Source of the DNA: Streptomyces sp. B21-105
Lineage (GTDB): Bacteria > Actinomycetota > Actinomycetes > Streptomycetales > Streptomycetaceae
DNA length: 64,000 nt
Direction: 5' to 3'
Assembly (NCBI RefSeq): GCF_036898465.1
Contig: NZ_JARUMJ010000001.1
Location: 1,860,001-1,924,000, forward strand
This document shows, piece by piece, positions 17,785 through 25,401 of this stretch. The stretch's first letter is position 1. Each line of letters begins with the position of its first letter. The notes below the pieces were generated by a model that was not told where the DNA came from, searched no databases, and worked only from the letters and a program-made list of their open reading frames with translations. The position numbers and the translations under genes were made by a program.

Positions 17785-18261
17785 ATGCAGAGTCCCAAGC
17801 GCCCTGGTCGCACCACGCCCAAGCGGCTCCAGTCCGTCGGCGAGCCCGAGCCGGAGGGCGTCGAACCCTTCGACGCCGACAGCCTCGACGGTGACGACGC
17901 CGAGCACGCCGACGCGTACGACACCTTCGAGATGTACCGGGTGATCTGCCCGGACTGCGCCCAGCCGATCGCGCTGCTGGCGGACGAGGAGAGCCTGCCC
18001 GAGCACGCGTTGTGCGCCTCTCCGTGGAACCCGTTCGGGCTCACCGTCTGCGCCGGCACGGGGCGCAGGGCGGCCGAGGCCCGCCCCGCGGACGAGTCCG
18101 CGGAACTCCAGGAGCAGGACACCGCACTGCTGCTGACGCTCCCTCAGGGACTGGACTGGCGTACCCAGCCCTTCTCGCACGTCGGCGGGCCGGGTTCGCG
18201 CCCGATGCGTGTCCCGGCGATGCGCCGCGCGCAGCCGGCCAGCCGCCGCGCGGCCGCCTGA
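17785..18261 (+). CDS. Conserved hypothetical protein with a Cys cluster
   Basis: 158 residues from an ATG with GGGGGAGAA just upstream. The N-terminal 50 residues are acidic and disordered. The centre has CPDC (C55, C58), then C77 (ALCAS) and C89 (TVCAG), spaced as in a small zinc-binding module. The rest, LLLTLPQGLDWRTQPFSHV and an Arg/Ala-rich tail, has no motif I recognise. The codon usage, ribosome binding site and isolated position support a real gene. It is likely an actinobacterial protein of unknown function. Confidence 0.8.
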   Translation: MQSPKRPGRTTPKRLQSVGEPEPEGVEPFDADSLDGDDAEHADAYDTFEMYRVICPDCAQPIALLADEESLPEHALCASPWNPFGLTVCAGTGRRAAEARPADESAELQEQDTALLLTLPQGLDWRTQPFSHVGGPGSRPMRVPAMRRAQPASRRAAA

Positions 18262-18487
18262 GCGGCGTTCCCGCGCCCGTCGGCTCGACTCGGCTCGACT
18301 CCCGTGACAGGACTGCACCATGGCCGGAAGGCCGGCGTGGTGCAGGATCGGCGCGCCCTGATCGTACGGACGGCGCCCCTTCCGCAGTACGTCCGCACGA
18401 ACGTCGGAGCAGCCCGGGGCACATCCCGAACGCACGCGCACCCCTGCCCGCCGGTGACTCCGTCGTGCGGGCCCGCGTTGCCCTGGT

Positions 18488-18754
18488 ATGACCCCCACCT
18501 ACTCGGCTGCTCCCGGGCGTCACCGCCAGCACCTCGCGCCGATGGATCCGGAGCCGGTGCACGCAGAATCGGTTCCGCTGGCTCCGGCGCCCCCTCAGGA
18601 TCCGCCCATCTACCGTGACCTGCTGCGGACTTGGGCCGACCGGGGCCGCACCCTGCCGGGCCGTCATGACCCGGAGTGGGTGCGGCTGGCCGCGCCGCAG
18701 GTGCGGCGGGGGCAGTTCAGTGGGTTCGCGGATCCGGTGGGCGACGGCCGATGA
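18488..18754 (+). CDS. Small hypothetical protein
   Basis: 88 residues, Pro-rich in the first third (SAAPGRHRQHLAPMDPEP), with a more ordered C-terminal part (PPIYRDLLRTWADRGRTLPG, then HDPEWVRLAAPQVRRG). The second part reads like a real protein helix and shows normal third-position bias. There is no ribosome binding site ahead of the ATG at 18488, so the start is uncertain. No family recognised. Confidence 0.45.
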   Translation: MTPTYSAAPGRHRQHLAPMDPEPVHAESVPLAPAPPQDPPIYRDLLRTWADRGRTLPGRHDPEWVRLAAPQVRRGQFSGFADPVGDGR

Positions 18755-18815
18755 CCCACCGGGCGGTGAGCTGCTTCAGGGCGATCAGGCAGCCCACCGG
18801 GTGAGGCGGCACGGG

Positions 18816-18893
18816 CGGCCGGAGCGGAGCCGTCCAGCAGCCGCCATGGACGGTCGGAGCGGAGCGCCATGAACGGCCGGAGCGGAGCGCCGT
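18816..18893. repeat. Three direct copies of a GGAGCGGAGC-containing repeat
   Basis: CGGYCGGAGCGGAGC-type units lie at 18816-18833, 18851-18870 and 18874-18893; the last two are 20-base copies with two mismatches, 23 bases apart. They lie in the 311-base non-coding gap between the small rightward gene and the leftward TetR gene. No gene was found in the remainder of the gap. Confidence 0.55.
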
Positions 18894-19005
18894 GGGCGCT
18901 CGCGGCGGTGCGGCCGCCTCGACAGGGCCGCTCCGTCGGCGGGTGTCCCGCTGTGCGCTTTAACCGCCGTCGATCCCCGCTTGTCGGATGCGCTGTCCGG
19001 ATAGC

Positions 19006-19039
19006 CCGTCGGCGGGGCGCGCTGCGGCCCCGCCGACGG
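19006..19039. terminator. Hairpin terminator downstream of the TetR gene
   Basis: A perfect 13-base stem (19006-19018 with 19027-19039) around an eight-base loop, 27 bases past the stop of the leftward TetR gene. It probably serves as a terminator for that gene and for any rightward transcript. Confidence 0.8.
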
Positions 19040-19065
19040 TGCGCCGGCGGCGCTTGCTCTGCCTG

Positions 19066-19725
19066 TCAGCCCTCTCGGCGGGTCGGCTTGGGCGCGGGAA
19101 AGGCGGGGTCGAGGTCTTCTATGGCATGCAGGGCCCCGCCCAAGGTCTTCACCAGCAGCTCGACCATGACCTCCCGGGTGAGATCGGGACGGTCGATCCA
19201 CTCCAGTGTGGCCCCCTCGACGCTGCACACCCAGGCGAGCAGAGCCATGCGCGGCAGCGGCGGCACCTCGCCGAGGCCGTACGCGCCCTCGGCTATGGTC
19301 GCCACGATCGCCGCGCGCACCCCGTCCCGGATGCCGTGGACCTCGGTGTCGAAGCCGACGCCGCCGCTGACGATCGTGCGGTAGGCGGACTGGTTGTGCT
19401 CGGCGTAGCGCAGATAACCGTCGATGGTGCGCTGCACCCGGTCCACCTGGGGCAGTTCGAGGCCGCTCGCCGCGAAGGTGACCAGATCGGCGACCGAATC
19501 CTGGATGATGGCCAGGTAATAGCCGCGCTTGGACTGGAAGTAGTAGTAGATCAGCCCCTTGGCGACATGCGCCTGCCGGGCGATGTCATCCATCGAGAGC
19601 GCGTCGTAGGACGTGTCGGCGAACAACTTCCGGCCGATGGAGATGAGTTCGGCGCGACGCGCCAGTGAGCGCTCGGTGCCGCGCGCCCGGGGGCGTACGA
19701 CTTCGCGCTGTTCACTGATATTCAA
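19066..19725 (-). CDS. TetR family transcriptional regulator
   Basis: 219 residues. A short basic N-terminal tail precedes the helix-turn-helix, with ARRAELISIGRKLFA (22-36), DALSMDDIARQAHV (41-54) and KGLIYYYFQSKRGYYLA (56-72), the TetR signature. The helical C-terminal ligand domain has no recognisable specificity. The two neighbouring leftward genes (small membrane protein, C39-type protease) are upstream, not in an obvious operon. It is a dimeric repressor by family; target and ligand unknown. Confidence 0.93.
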   Translation of the reverse strand: MNISEQREVVRPRARGTERSLARRAELISIGRKLFADTSYDALSMDDIARQAHVAKGLIYYYFQSKRGYYLAIIQDSVADLVTFAASGLELPQVDRVQRTIDGYLRYAEHNQSAYRTIVSGGVGFDTEVHGIRDGVRAAIVATIAEGAYGLGEVPPLPRMALLAWVCSVEGATLEWIDRPDLTREVMVELLVKTLGGALHAIEDLDPAFPAPKPTRREG

Positions 19726-19799
19726 TTTCGACCCTGGTCTCGGGCAGTCGGCGGGACACCGCAGTATGTCAGGTCAACCCGTGCGCCAGGTCACACCCG

Positions 19800-19940
19800 T
19801 CAGAGCAGTCCGAGCTGGGTGACCAGCATCGCGAGAACCGCGACGAGGACCCAGCCCAGGGCCTGCTCCAGGATCTTCGGGCCGTCGGTTTCGGGGCCGC
19901 CGGTACGGGTGTGGGTGGCAGTGGCTGTCTGAGCGGTCAT
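19800..19940 (-). CDS. Small single-helix membrane protein
   Basis: 46 residues from the ATG at 19940: a Thr-rich hydrophilic N-terminus, then ILEQALGWVLVAVLAMLVTQLGLL, one clear membrane helix to the end (written here in full as helix residues 23-46). Only a weak GAGA ribosome binding site precedes the ATG; a longer frame reaches 20000. Short tail-anchored proteins of this type, with PKILE ahead of the helix, are conserved in Streptomyces as far as I recall. Function unknown. Confidence 0.6.
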   Translation of the reverse strand: MTAQTATATHTRTGGPETDGPKILEQALGWVLVAVLAMLVTQLGLL

Positions 19941-20030
19941 GGTGTCTCGCTGAAGTCGGACGTACTGGTGGATCCCCCCACCGATCGTCCACCCTGCCAC
20001 CCGTCAGGCCTTTTGGGGCAGAGATCTTGC

Positions 20031-21419
20031 TCACATCCGGATTCCCACCGCCGTCAGAGCCTGGCACTGGCGGGCGCTCGGACGCGCCGGGAAGTAGAGG
20101 TAGCAGACGCCGCCCGTGCCGGAGACGACGTTTCCCGTCGCGTTGTGCCGTTTCGTCCTGAGCCAGACGTTCTCGAACTCCCGCCGCGGGTACACCCGCC
20201 GCACCGCCGCGTCGTCCGCCGAGAACGGGTCGTTGGCGATCACGTCGCCCTCGGCGGTGAAGCCGACCACGGCCATCAGGTGCCCGGATGTCCCGTAGCC
20301 CGCTCCGGTGAGCTCCTCCTTGAGGAAGGACTGTGACGTCATGGCCGGGATCCCCGCGCCGATCAACGTCTCGAGGTCGGTGAGGGAGCCGAGCCGGGTG
20401 ACCACGCCCTGAAGGTCCTGGAAGGTGGCCGCGTAGGCGGCGTTGAACGGCCAGTTGCCGCAGCCGGCGTACTGGTGGTCGTACGTGTGCCGGGCCGCGT
20501 GGCACACCTGCGGGTCGGCGTAGGACGGGTCGACCCACGCGAGCTGCTCGTCGGTGAGCCGGCCGCCCCAGTACTCGACGATCATCTGCGAGGAGGTGGG
20601 GCTGCACCAGGCCTCGCCGCCGCTGTCGTACTCGGGGTACTGGCCCTGGTGGATCTCCTGCGAGTAGCGGGGGACGCGCAGTTCCCGCTCGAGGCCGGGC
20701 ACGGAGGCCGGCACGGTGAAGCGGTCCGGCACGTCGGATCCCATCGCCCCGAGCCGCCATACGGTCGGTGTGGCGTCGGTGCCGGGACGGCGGTACAGGG
20801 TGAGCCGGAGGCGGTACGCGTCGAGACGCAGGCCGCCCGCGGCATCGTCGATCGTGAGCGTGTCGGTCCACACGGTGCTTCTGCCGTCGGTCTGGCCGTC
20901 GACCGAGGATCGCTTGATGTCCTGGTCACCGGAGGCCCAGCGGCCCATCACGTACCAGGGGGTGTCCGTACCGTCCGAGTACGTGCCGATGACCTCGATC
21001 TGGAGCCAGCTGCCGGCCGGGGTGCTCGCGTTCCAGGAGGCGATCACCTCCGTGGCGGGGACGGCGAGCCGGTGCAGGGGCGATGTCCAGGTCGCGTACT
21101 CCCAGGAGGCGGTCGTCCTGTTGTGCGGGTCGGTGTGGTCGACGACGCCGAGCGGAGCCGCGATGACGACGCCGGGGCGGAGCCCCGCTTGGGCACGGAC
21201 GCCGTCGGCGACGCCGGAGCGCCAGTCTGCGTACGTGGTCCACCCGCGGTAGTCCACGGTTCGGGCCGGCGTCCCTTCGGCGTCGCCGTCGTCGCTCGCC
21301 CCGGTGGCGGACGCGGCCGACGCGGCGGGGGGCGATCCCCCTGCCACCGCGGCGGCGACCGCGGCGGCGAGGACCGTACGGCGGGAAGGCTGTCCGGCTC
21401 TGCTCATGGGTGTGCTCAT
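20031..21419 (-). CDS. Exported C39-family peptidase (Tat signal)
   Basis: About 462 residues from the ATG at 21419. The N-terminus carries a twin-arginine signal, QPSRRTVLAAAVAAAVAGG, with an Ala-rich cleavage region. After a beta-rich N-terminal domain of about 250 residues, the C-terminal domain has the nucleophile region GGEAWCSPTSSQMIVEYWG, a His in TSGHLMAVVGF, and ANDPFSADD, which together match the Peptidase_C39_2 cysteine protease fold. It should be exported folded and act outside the cell. An upstream ATG at 21497 is possible but would put 26 extra residues before the signal. No maturation partner or bacteriocin lies nearby, so it is probably not a leader peptidase. Confidence 0.88.
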   Translation of the reverse strand: MSTPMSRAGQPSRRTVLAAAVAAAVAGGSPPAASAASATGASDDGDAEGTPARTVDYRGWTTYADWRSGVADGVRAQAGLRPGVVIAAPLGVVDHTDPHNRTTASWEYATWTSPLHRLAVPATEVIASWNASTPAGSWLQIEVIGTYSDGTDTPWYVMGRWASGDQDIKRSSVDGQTDGRSTVWTDTLTIDDAAGGLRLDAYRLRLTLYRRPGTDATPTVWRLGAMGSDVPDRFTVPASVPGLERELRVPRYSQEIHQGQYPEYDSGGEAWCSPTSSQMIVEYWGGRLTDEQLAWVDPSYADPQVCHAARHTYDHQYAGCGNWPFNAAYAATFQDLQGVVTRLGSLTDLETLIGAGIPAMTSQSFLKEELTGAGYGTSGHLMAVVGFTAEGDVIANDPFSADDAAVRRVYPRREFENVWLRTKRHNATGNVVSGTGGVCYLYFPARPSARQCQALTAVGIRM

Positions 21420-21765
21420 GGGGGAGGCTCCCGAGGGTCTGCGCGGTCCATATGACTCTGTACAGCTGGGTGTCGCTCTTTGCGGCTGTTCGGCCACTAT
21501 GGGGGGAGGGGAACGCGGCTTCCAGCAGGTGGGCCCGTGCCGCGCCCAGCACCATCGGTCTGGCCCACCGGGGGCCGCGGAGTCCCCGTAGAATCACCCG
21601 CCGTACCGAAGCACCGTCGCACCGCGTCTCCGCCGTACCGAAGCACCGCCTTACCGCCCGATCACCGCCGTATCGCCCGCCGCTCCCCGCCCCCGCGCAC
21701 CCCAGGATCCCGTCATCCGCCAGCTTGCCTCCCGGCTCCGCCGTCTGCCGCCGTCCTGCGGACCG
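21420..21765. repeat. Intergenic region with direct repeats before the kinase gene
   Basis: The divergent spacer holds GCCGTACCGAAGCACCG at about 21600-21616 and again at 21632-21648, with degraded further copies (GCCGTATCGCCCGCC). TAGAAT at 21588-21593 resembles a -10 element for the rightward gene. Nothing else was recognised. Confidence 0.4.
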
Positions 21766-22335
21766 GTGCGTCTGATCGGCGTCGACGGGCATGCCGGCTC
21801 GGGGAAGTCCACCTTCGCCGGAGCGCTGGCGGAGGCACTGGACGGCGCCCCGGTGCTGCACCTCGACGACGTCGCGTGCCACGACGAGCTGTTCTCGTGG
21901 ACCGGCCGACTGCTCTCCCAGGTGATCGAGCCCTTGGGCCGCGGCGAGAGCGCGCACTACACGCCCTACGACTGGCTCGCCCACCGCTTCGGCCCGCCCC
22001 GTACCCTGCCCGCCGCCCCCGTCGTCCTGGTCGAGGGAGTCGGCGCTGGCCGCCGCGCCCTGCGGCCGTTCCTGGCGTGGCTGCTGTGGATGGAGATACC
22101 GCCCGAGGAGTCCTGGGCGCGCGGCCGGGCACGTGACGGAGAGGAGCAGCGCGCGTTCTGGGACGGGTGGGTTCCGGCCGAAGTCCGCCACTTCGCCGAA
22201 GACCCGTCGCGACCGCACGCCGCCCTGCTGGTACGGCAGTTGAAGCAGGGCTACGAGGTGCTGCCGGGGCCCGCGAAGGCCCCTGGCCCGCACCGGGACG
22301 TCACCCACCGTGAAGGACCACCCGCGATGTGGTGA
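21766..22335 (+). CDS. Uridine kinase-like P-loop kinase
   Basis: 189 residues from GTG 21766. IGVDGHAGSGKSTFA contains a perfect Walker A (GHAGSGKST, 8-16), followed by LHLDD and later VVLVEGVGAGRR, and a lid segment RGRARDGE, as in uridine kinase and (d)NMP kinase-like proteins. It probably phosphorylates a small hydroxyl or nucleoside substrate in the cytoplasm. The start is uncertain: the GTG lacks a ribosome binding site, and the open frame continues upstream with IRQLASRLRRLPPSCGP, a plausible natural N-terminus that has only an ATC codon after an AGGA at the right distance. Confidence 0.8.
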   Translation: MRLIGVDGHAGSGKSTFAGALAEALDGAPVLHLDDVACHDELFSWTGRLLSQVIEPLGRGESAHYTPYDWLAHRFGPPRTLPAAPVVLVEGVGAGRRALRPFLAWLLWMEIPPEESWARGRARDGEEQRAFWDGWVPAEVRHFAEDPSRPHAALLVRQLKQGYEVLPGPAKAPGPHRDVTHREGPPAMW

Positions 22336-22384
22336 AGGTGTGAAGAGCCTTGCGTCCGAACTTGGCCAAGTGCCTCAACTCCGC

Positions 22385-22414
22385 TTGACCGGCGGCCCGT
22401 ACAGGACTTACGTT
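22385..22414 (+). promoter_or_regulatory. Housekeeping-type promoter of a candidate small RNA
   Basis: TTGACC (22385-22390), an 18-base spacer and TACGTT (22409-22414) match the HrdB consensus well. Expected start is 22419-22421. No coding sequence follows before the hairpin terminator at 22450-22487. Confidence 0.6.
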
Positions 22415-22418
22415 CTCA

Positions 22419-22490
22419 ATGCGCGGCGATCGAAGCCGCCCCTCAGACGCGAAGCCCCCGGTTGTTCCCCCGTGATCGGGGGCTTCGTTC
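22419..22490 (+). ncRNA. Candidate small RNA of about 70 nt
   Basis: The interval is framed by a good promoter and a Rho-independent-like hairpin. Within it, GCGGC (22423-22427) and GCCGC (22435-22439) form a 5' hairpin, and CGAAGCCCCCG (22450-22460) pairs perfectly with CGGGGGCTTCG (22477-22487) around a 16-base loop with a C-rich and GTG segment. There is no open frame with a ribosome binding site. It lies between the kinase gene and the TPR-AAA+ gene, both rightward. It could instead be a short leader with an attenuator for the AAA+ gene. No known RNA family was recognised. Confidence 0.45.
22450..22487 (+). terminator. Hairpin terminator/attenuator
   Basis: An 11-base perfect stem, 22450-22460 with 22477-22487, followed by TTCTG. 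It ends the candidate small RNA or attenuates transcription into the AAA+ gene. Confidence 0.7.
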
Positions 22491-22776
22491 TGCCCGAACC
22501 CTGGTCGCGGTCCCTTCTGCGGACCTGACGCGACGCGATCCGCTCACCCAGGGTCACCACACGGTATTGCGCCCCGTCTGCTCCCACCTCGTCGAACGGC
22601 CTGTGCGGCGCCCTACGGCGGGCCCCGCTCCCGCGGGTACGATGCCAACGGTGCGACCTGGACGGCTGCTGCGCGCACCTGGCAACTCCGGTCCGCGGCA
22701 CAGCGGTTCGACCAAGGCAGCCGACGGGCGACAGCCCGGCGGCATACCGACGGGGGCACGGTCTGTGGGGGACGCG

Positions 22777-24645
22777 ATGGACTTCGGCACGCAGGGCCCC
22801 GAGGCCCCCGCCGACCTCGCCTGGCTTCGAGGCGTGGACGCCTACACCATGGGCGCCTATCCGCAGGCGGAGGAGGAGTTCCGCACTGCGGTGCGGATCG
22901 ATCCCGGGATGGCCGACGGCTGGCTCGGACTGCACGCGCTGCGCGTCGACACGACGACCGCGCTGCTGCGCATGTTCCGCCACCGCGAACGGTTCGGGGA
23001 ACAGCGCTCACGGCACCGCCGCACCCTCAACTCCTGGTACTGGCTCGGCTGGTGGGTGCAGCCGGTGCTGGAGAGCCCCCGCGACCTGCTGCTCGCACAC
23101 GCCTCGCACTGGCTCGACGGCCGCCATGTGCCCGAACTGGACCGGGCGCTGGCCGGACTCCCGCCCGTCGACGCCGACCACCAGGTCCGCTTCCTGCACG
23201 CCTGTCGCGCGTACCTGGTGAAGGACTGGGAACAGCTGGTCCGGTACACCGACTCGCTGCTCGACGACCCGCTGCTGTGCATCGAGGCCGGCCTGTTCGG
23301 CGGGATGGCCCGGGTGCGCCTGGAGATGTACGGCCAGGCCGAGCCGCTGCTCTCGGCGGCTCTGATGCGCTGCCGCAGCGAGCAGCCGCAACGCAAGGAG
23401 CTGCGGTACTGGCTGGCCCGCGCGCACGAGGGCACCGGCCGTTCAGCGGCCGCCCTCCCGCTGTACCGGGCGGTGCACCGCGTCGACGCCGCCTTCATGG
23501 ACACCTCGGCGCGGCTCGCCGCGATCGCGGAGGGCGACGGATACGACGACACGGCGGACCTGGCGGCGATCACCCTCACCGGGCTGGGGCAGGACACGGC
23601 TGACGGGCCGGACGGCTTCGACCCGCTGTTCGGCACGGAGGGACGCGATCTGCGGCTCGAGCCCTCCGAGCTGCCGCCCGTCGTACCCCTGCCGTCGGTG
23701 ACCGACCCGGCGGTGCGCGAGAAGAACGTCGTCCGCTCTCCGTCACCGCTGCCGACCGGTCCCACCGATCCCGCTTTACTCGAGGAGGCCCTCGCCGAGC
23801 TGGAGCGCATGGTAGGGCTGGAGCCGGTGAAACGCCAGGTCAAGGCGCTCTCGGCGCAGCTCAACATGGCGCGGCTGCGGACCGGGCAGGGCCTTCCGGT
23901 CCAGCCGCCGAAGCGGCACTTCGTGTTCTCCGGCCCCTCCGGCACCGGCAAGACGACGGTGGCCCGCATCCTCGGCCGCGTCTTCTACGCCCTCGGTCTG
24001 CTGGGCGGCGACCACCTGGTGGAGGCGCAGCGGGCCGACCTGGTCGGCGAGTACCTCGGCCAGACGGCCGTCAAGGCCAACGAGCTGATCGACTCGGCCC
24101 TCGGCGGCGTGCTCTTCGTCGACGAGGCGTACTCGCTCTCGAACTCCGGCTACGGCAAGGGCGACGCGTACGGCGACGAGGCGTTGCAGGTGCTGCTGAA
24201 ACGGGCCGAGGATAACCGGGACCACCTGGTGGTGATCCTGGCCGGCTACCCGGAGGGCATGGACCGTCTCCTGGCGGCCAATCCCGGGCTGTCCTCCCGT
24301 TTCACGAGCCGCGTCGACTTCCCCTCCTACCGGCCCCTCGAACTCACCTCCATCGGGGAGGTGCTGGCCGCGGAGAACGGCGACGCGTGGGACGCGGAGG
24401 CGTTGGACGAGCTGCGCTCGATCGCCGGGCATGTGGTCGACCAGGGCTGGATCGACGAGCTCGGCAACGGACGCTTTCTGCGCACCCTGTACGAGAAGAG
24501 CTGCGCCTACCGGGACCTGCGGCTGTCGGTCTGTCCGGGAGAGCTGACCCGGGACGACCTGGCGACGCTGCGGCTGCCCGACCTGATGCAGGCCTACGGC
24601 GAGGTGCTGTCGGGGCGGGGCCCGCAGGACCCTTCGGCGATCTGA
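22777..24645 (+). CDS. TPR-AAA+ ATPase of the CbbX/EccA type
   Basis: 622 residues from an ATG preceded by GGGGG. The first 290 residues are helical repeats (YPQAEEEFRTAVRIDPGMADGW is a TPR-like unit), followed by an acidic linker. The AAA+ domain begins near residue 345 (LERMVGLEPVKRQVKALSAQL), with Walker A GPSGTGKTT (386-394), Walker B GVLFVDEAY (445-453), a sensor region and a C-terminal lid. The architecture equals EccA of ESX secretion systems and the CbxX/CfqX group; SCO1434 of S. coelicolor is annotated this way from memory. No ESX membrane genes are in the window. Probably an ATP-driven remodelling factor with an unknown client. Confidence 0.88.
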   Translation: MDFGTQGPEAPADLAWLRGVDAYTMGAYPQAEEEFRTAVRIDPGMADGWLGLHALRVDTTTALLRMFRHRERFGEQRSRHRRTLNSWYWLGWWVQPVLESPRDLLLAHASHWLDGRHVPELDRALAGLPPVDADHQVRFLHACRAYLVKDWEQLVRYTDSLLDDPLLCIEAGLFGGMARVRLEMYGQAEPLLSAALMRCRSEQPQRKELRYWLARAHEGTGRSAAALPLYRAVHRVDAAFMDTSARLAAIAEGDGYDDTADLAAITLTGLGQDTADGPDGFDPLFGTEGRDLRLEPSELPPVVPLPSVTDPAVREKNVVRSPSPLPTGPTDPALLEEALAELERMVGLEPVKRQVKALSAQLNMARLRTGQGLPVQPPKRHFVFSGPSGTGKTTVARILGRVFYALGLLGGDHLVEAQRADLVGEYLGQTAVKANELIDSALGGVLFVDEAYSLSNSGYGKGDAYGDEALQVLLKRAEDNRDHLVVILAGYPEGMDRLLAANPGLSSRFTSRVDFPSYRPLELTSIGEVLAAENGDAWDAEALDELRSIAGHVVDQGWIDELGNGRFLRTLYEKSCAYRDLRLSVCPGELTRDDLATLRLPDLMQAYGEVLSGRGPQDPSAI

Positions 24646-25254
24646 CGCATCCCGCCCGCGCACCCGCTCCGGCCTCCGGGCCCGCACCGGTACGGAGATC
24701 GCCGCGCCGAGGCCGACCGCCGGGGACACGCGCACTCTCCCGGCCCGGTACAGCTCGCCGGGCCGAGGCCGGTCGCCGAGAGGGCGTTCCCTCCCCGTTC
24801 GGCAGGATCGCCGGCCGCGCGGGCCCACCGGGCGGGGCGAGGGCTGCACGGCGCGTGGCCCACGCCGGTCCATCACGAAGTGGGCCCGCCCGGCCGGACG
24901 GCCACCGGCTGCCCGGACGACTGCCGGCACGGCTCGCTGCCGCCCGCCGGGCCGCTCCGGTCGTCGCCCAGGAGAATCACCGGGCCGGAACGACCCGCCG
25001 GCCGGGACTGCCACCCATCGGCTCGCTCCGCCCGCGCCGACCGGCAGAAGCGACACCGCAGATCAGCGGTTCGATGACGCCCAGCAGCCCGGCGGGTAAC
25101 GCCGACCCGACCTGTCGCCAGGCCACACGCGTAGACCGCCGCCGTGGCGGTCGTCCGCGGCACCACGTCTTCGCGCAGCCGGACGATGGCCGCCGATGTG
25201 CGGCCGACGATCGCGTCGAGCGCCACGCGGTCCGGCCCTGGTCGTCGGCCCGGA
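24646..25254. other. Long intergenic region without a supported gene
   Basis: The first 600 bases of a 756-base gap. A leftward GTG-started frame at 24873-25226 begins in a protein-like way (ALDAIVGRTSAAIVRLRED) but soon becomes an Arg/Gly/Pro-rich random-looking sequence, so it may be a decayed gene. No other signal was seen. Confidence 0.3.
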
Positions 25255-25350
25255 CGATCCGCCGGGCCGGGACGGTTCGCCGGGCCGGGACGGTTCGCCG
25301 GGCCGGGAGGACCCGCCGGTCGGGTCGGCTCGCCGGTCGGGTCGGCTCGC
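25255..25350. repeat. GC-rich tandem repeats before the CBS gene stop
   Basis: An 18-base unit (CGCCGGGCCGGGACGGTT) is repeated two and a half times from about 25259, followed by two copies of a 17-base unit (GCCGGTCGGGTCGGCTC). They lie in the non-coding region 50-150 bases beyond the leftward CBS gene and can fold with one another. Probably slippage-generated. Confidence 0.6.
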
Positions 25351-25401
25351 CCGGTGGGCGCCGTGTGCCGGACCGTGCCCGGCCGGGGCGCCGGGTGCCG
25401 G

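Noticed and set aside
20031..21419. C39 protease as a bacteriocin leader peptidase
   Set aside because: It has a Tat signal and no ABC transporter domain or nearby precursor peptide.
22336..22500. Searched as a tRNA gene because of the tRNA-like terminator
   Set aside because: No T-loop, anticodon arm or acceptor pairing could be built; the interval fits a small RNA or leader better.
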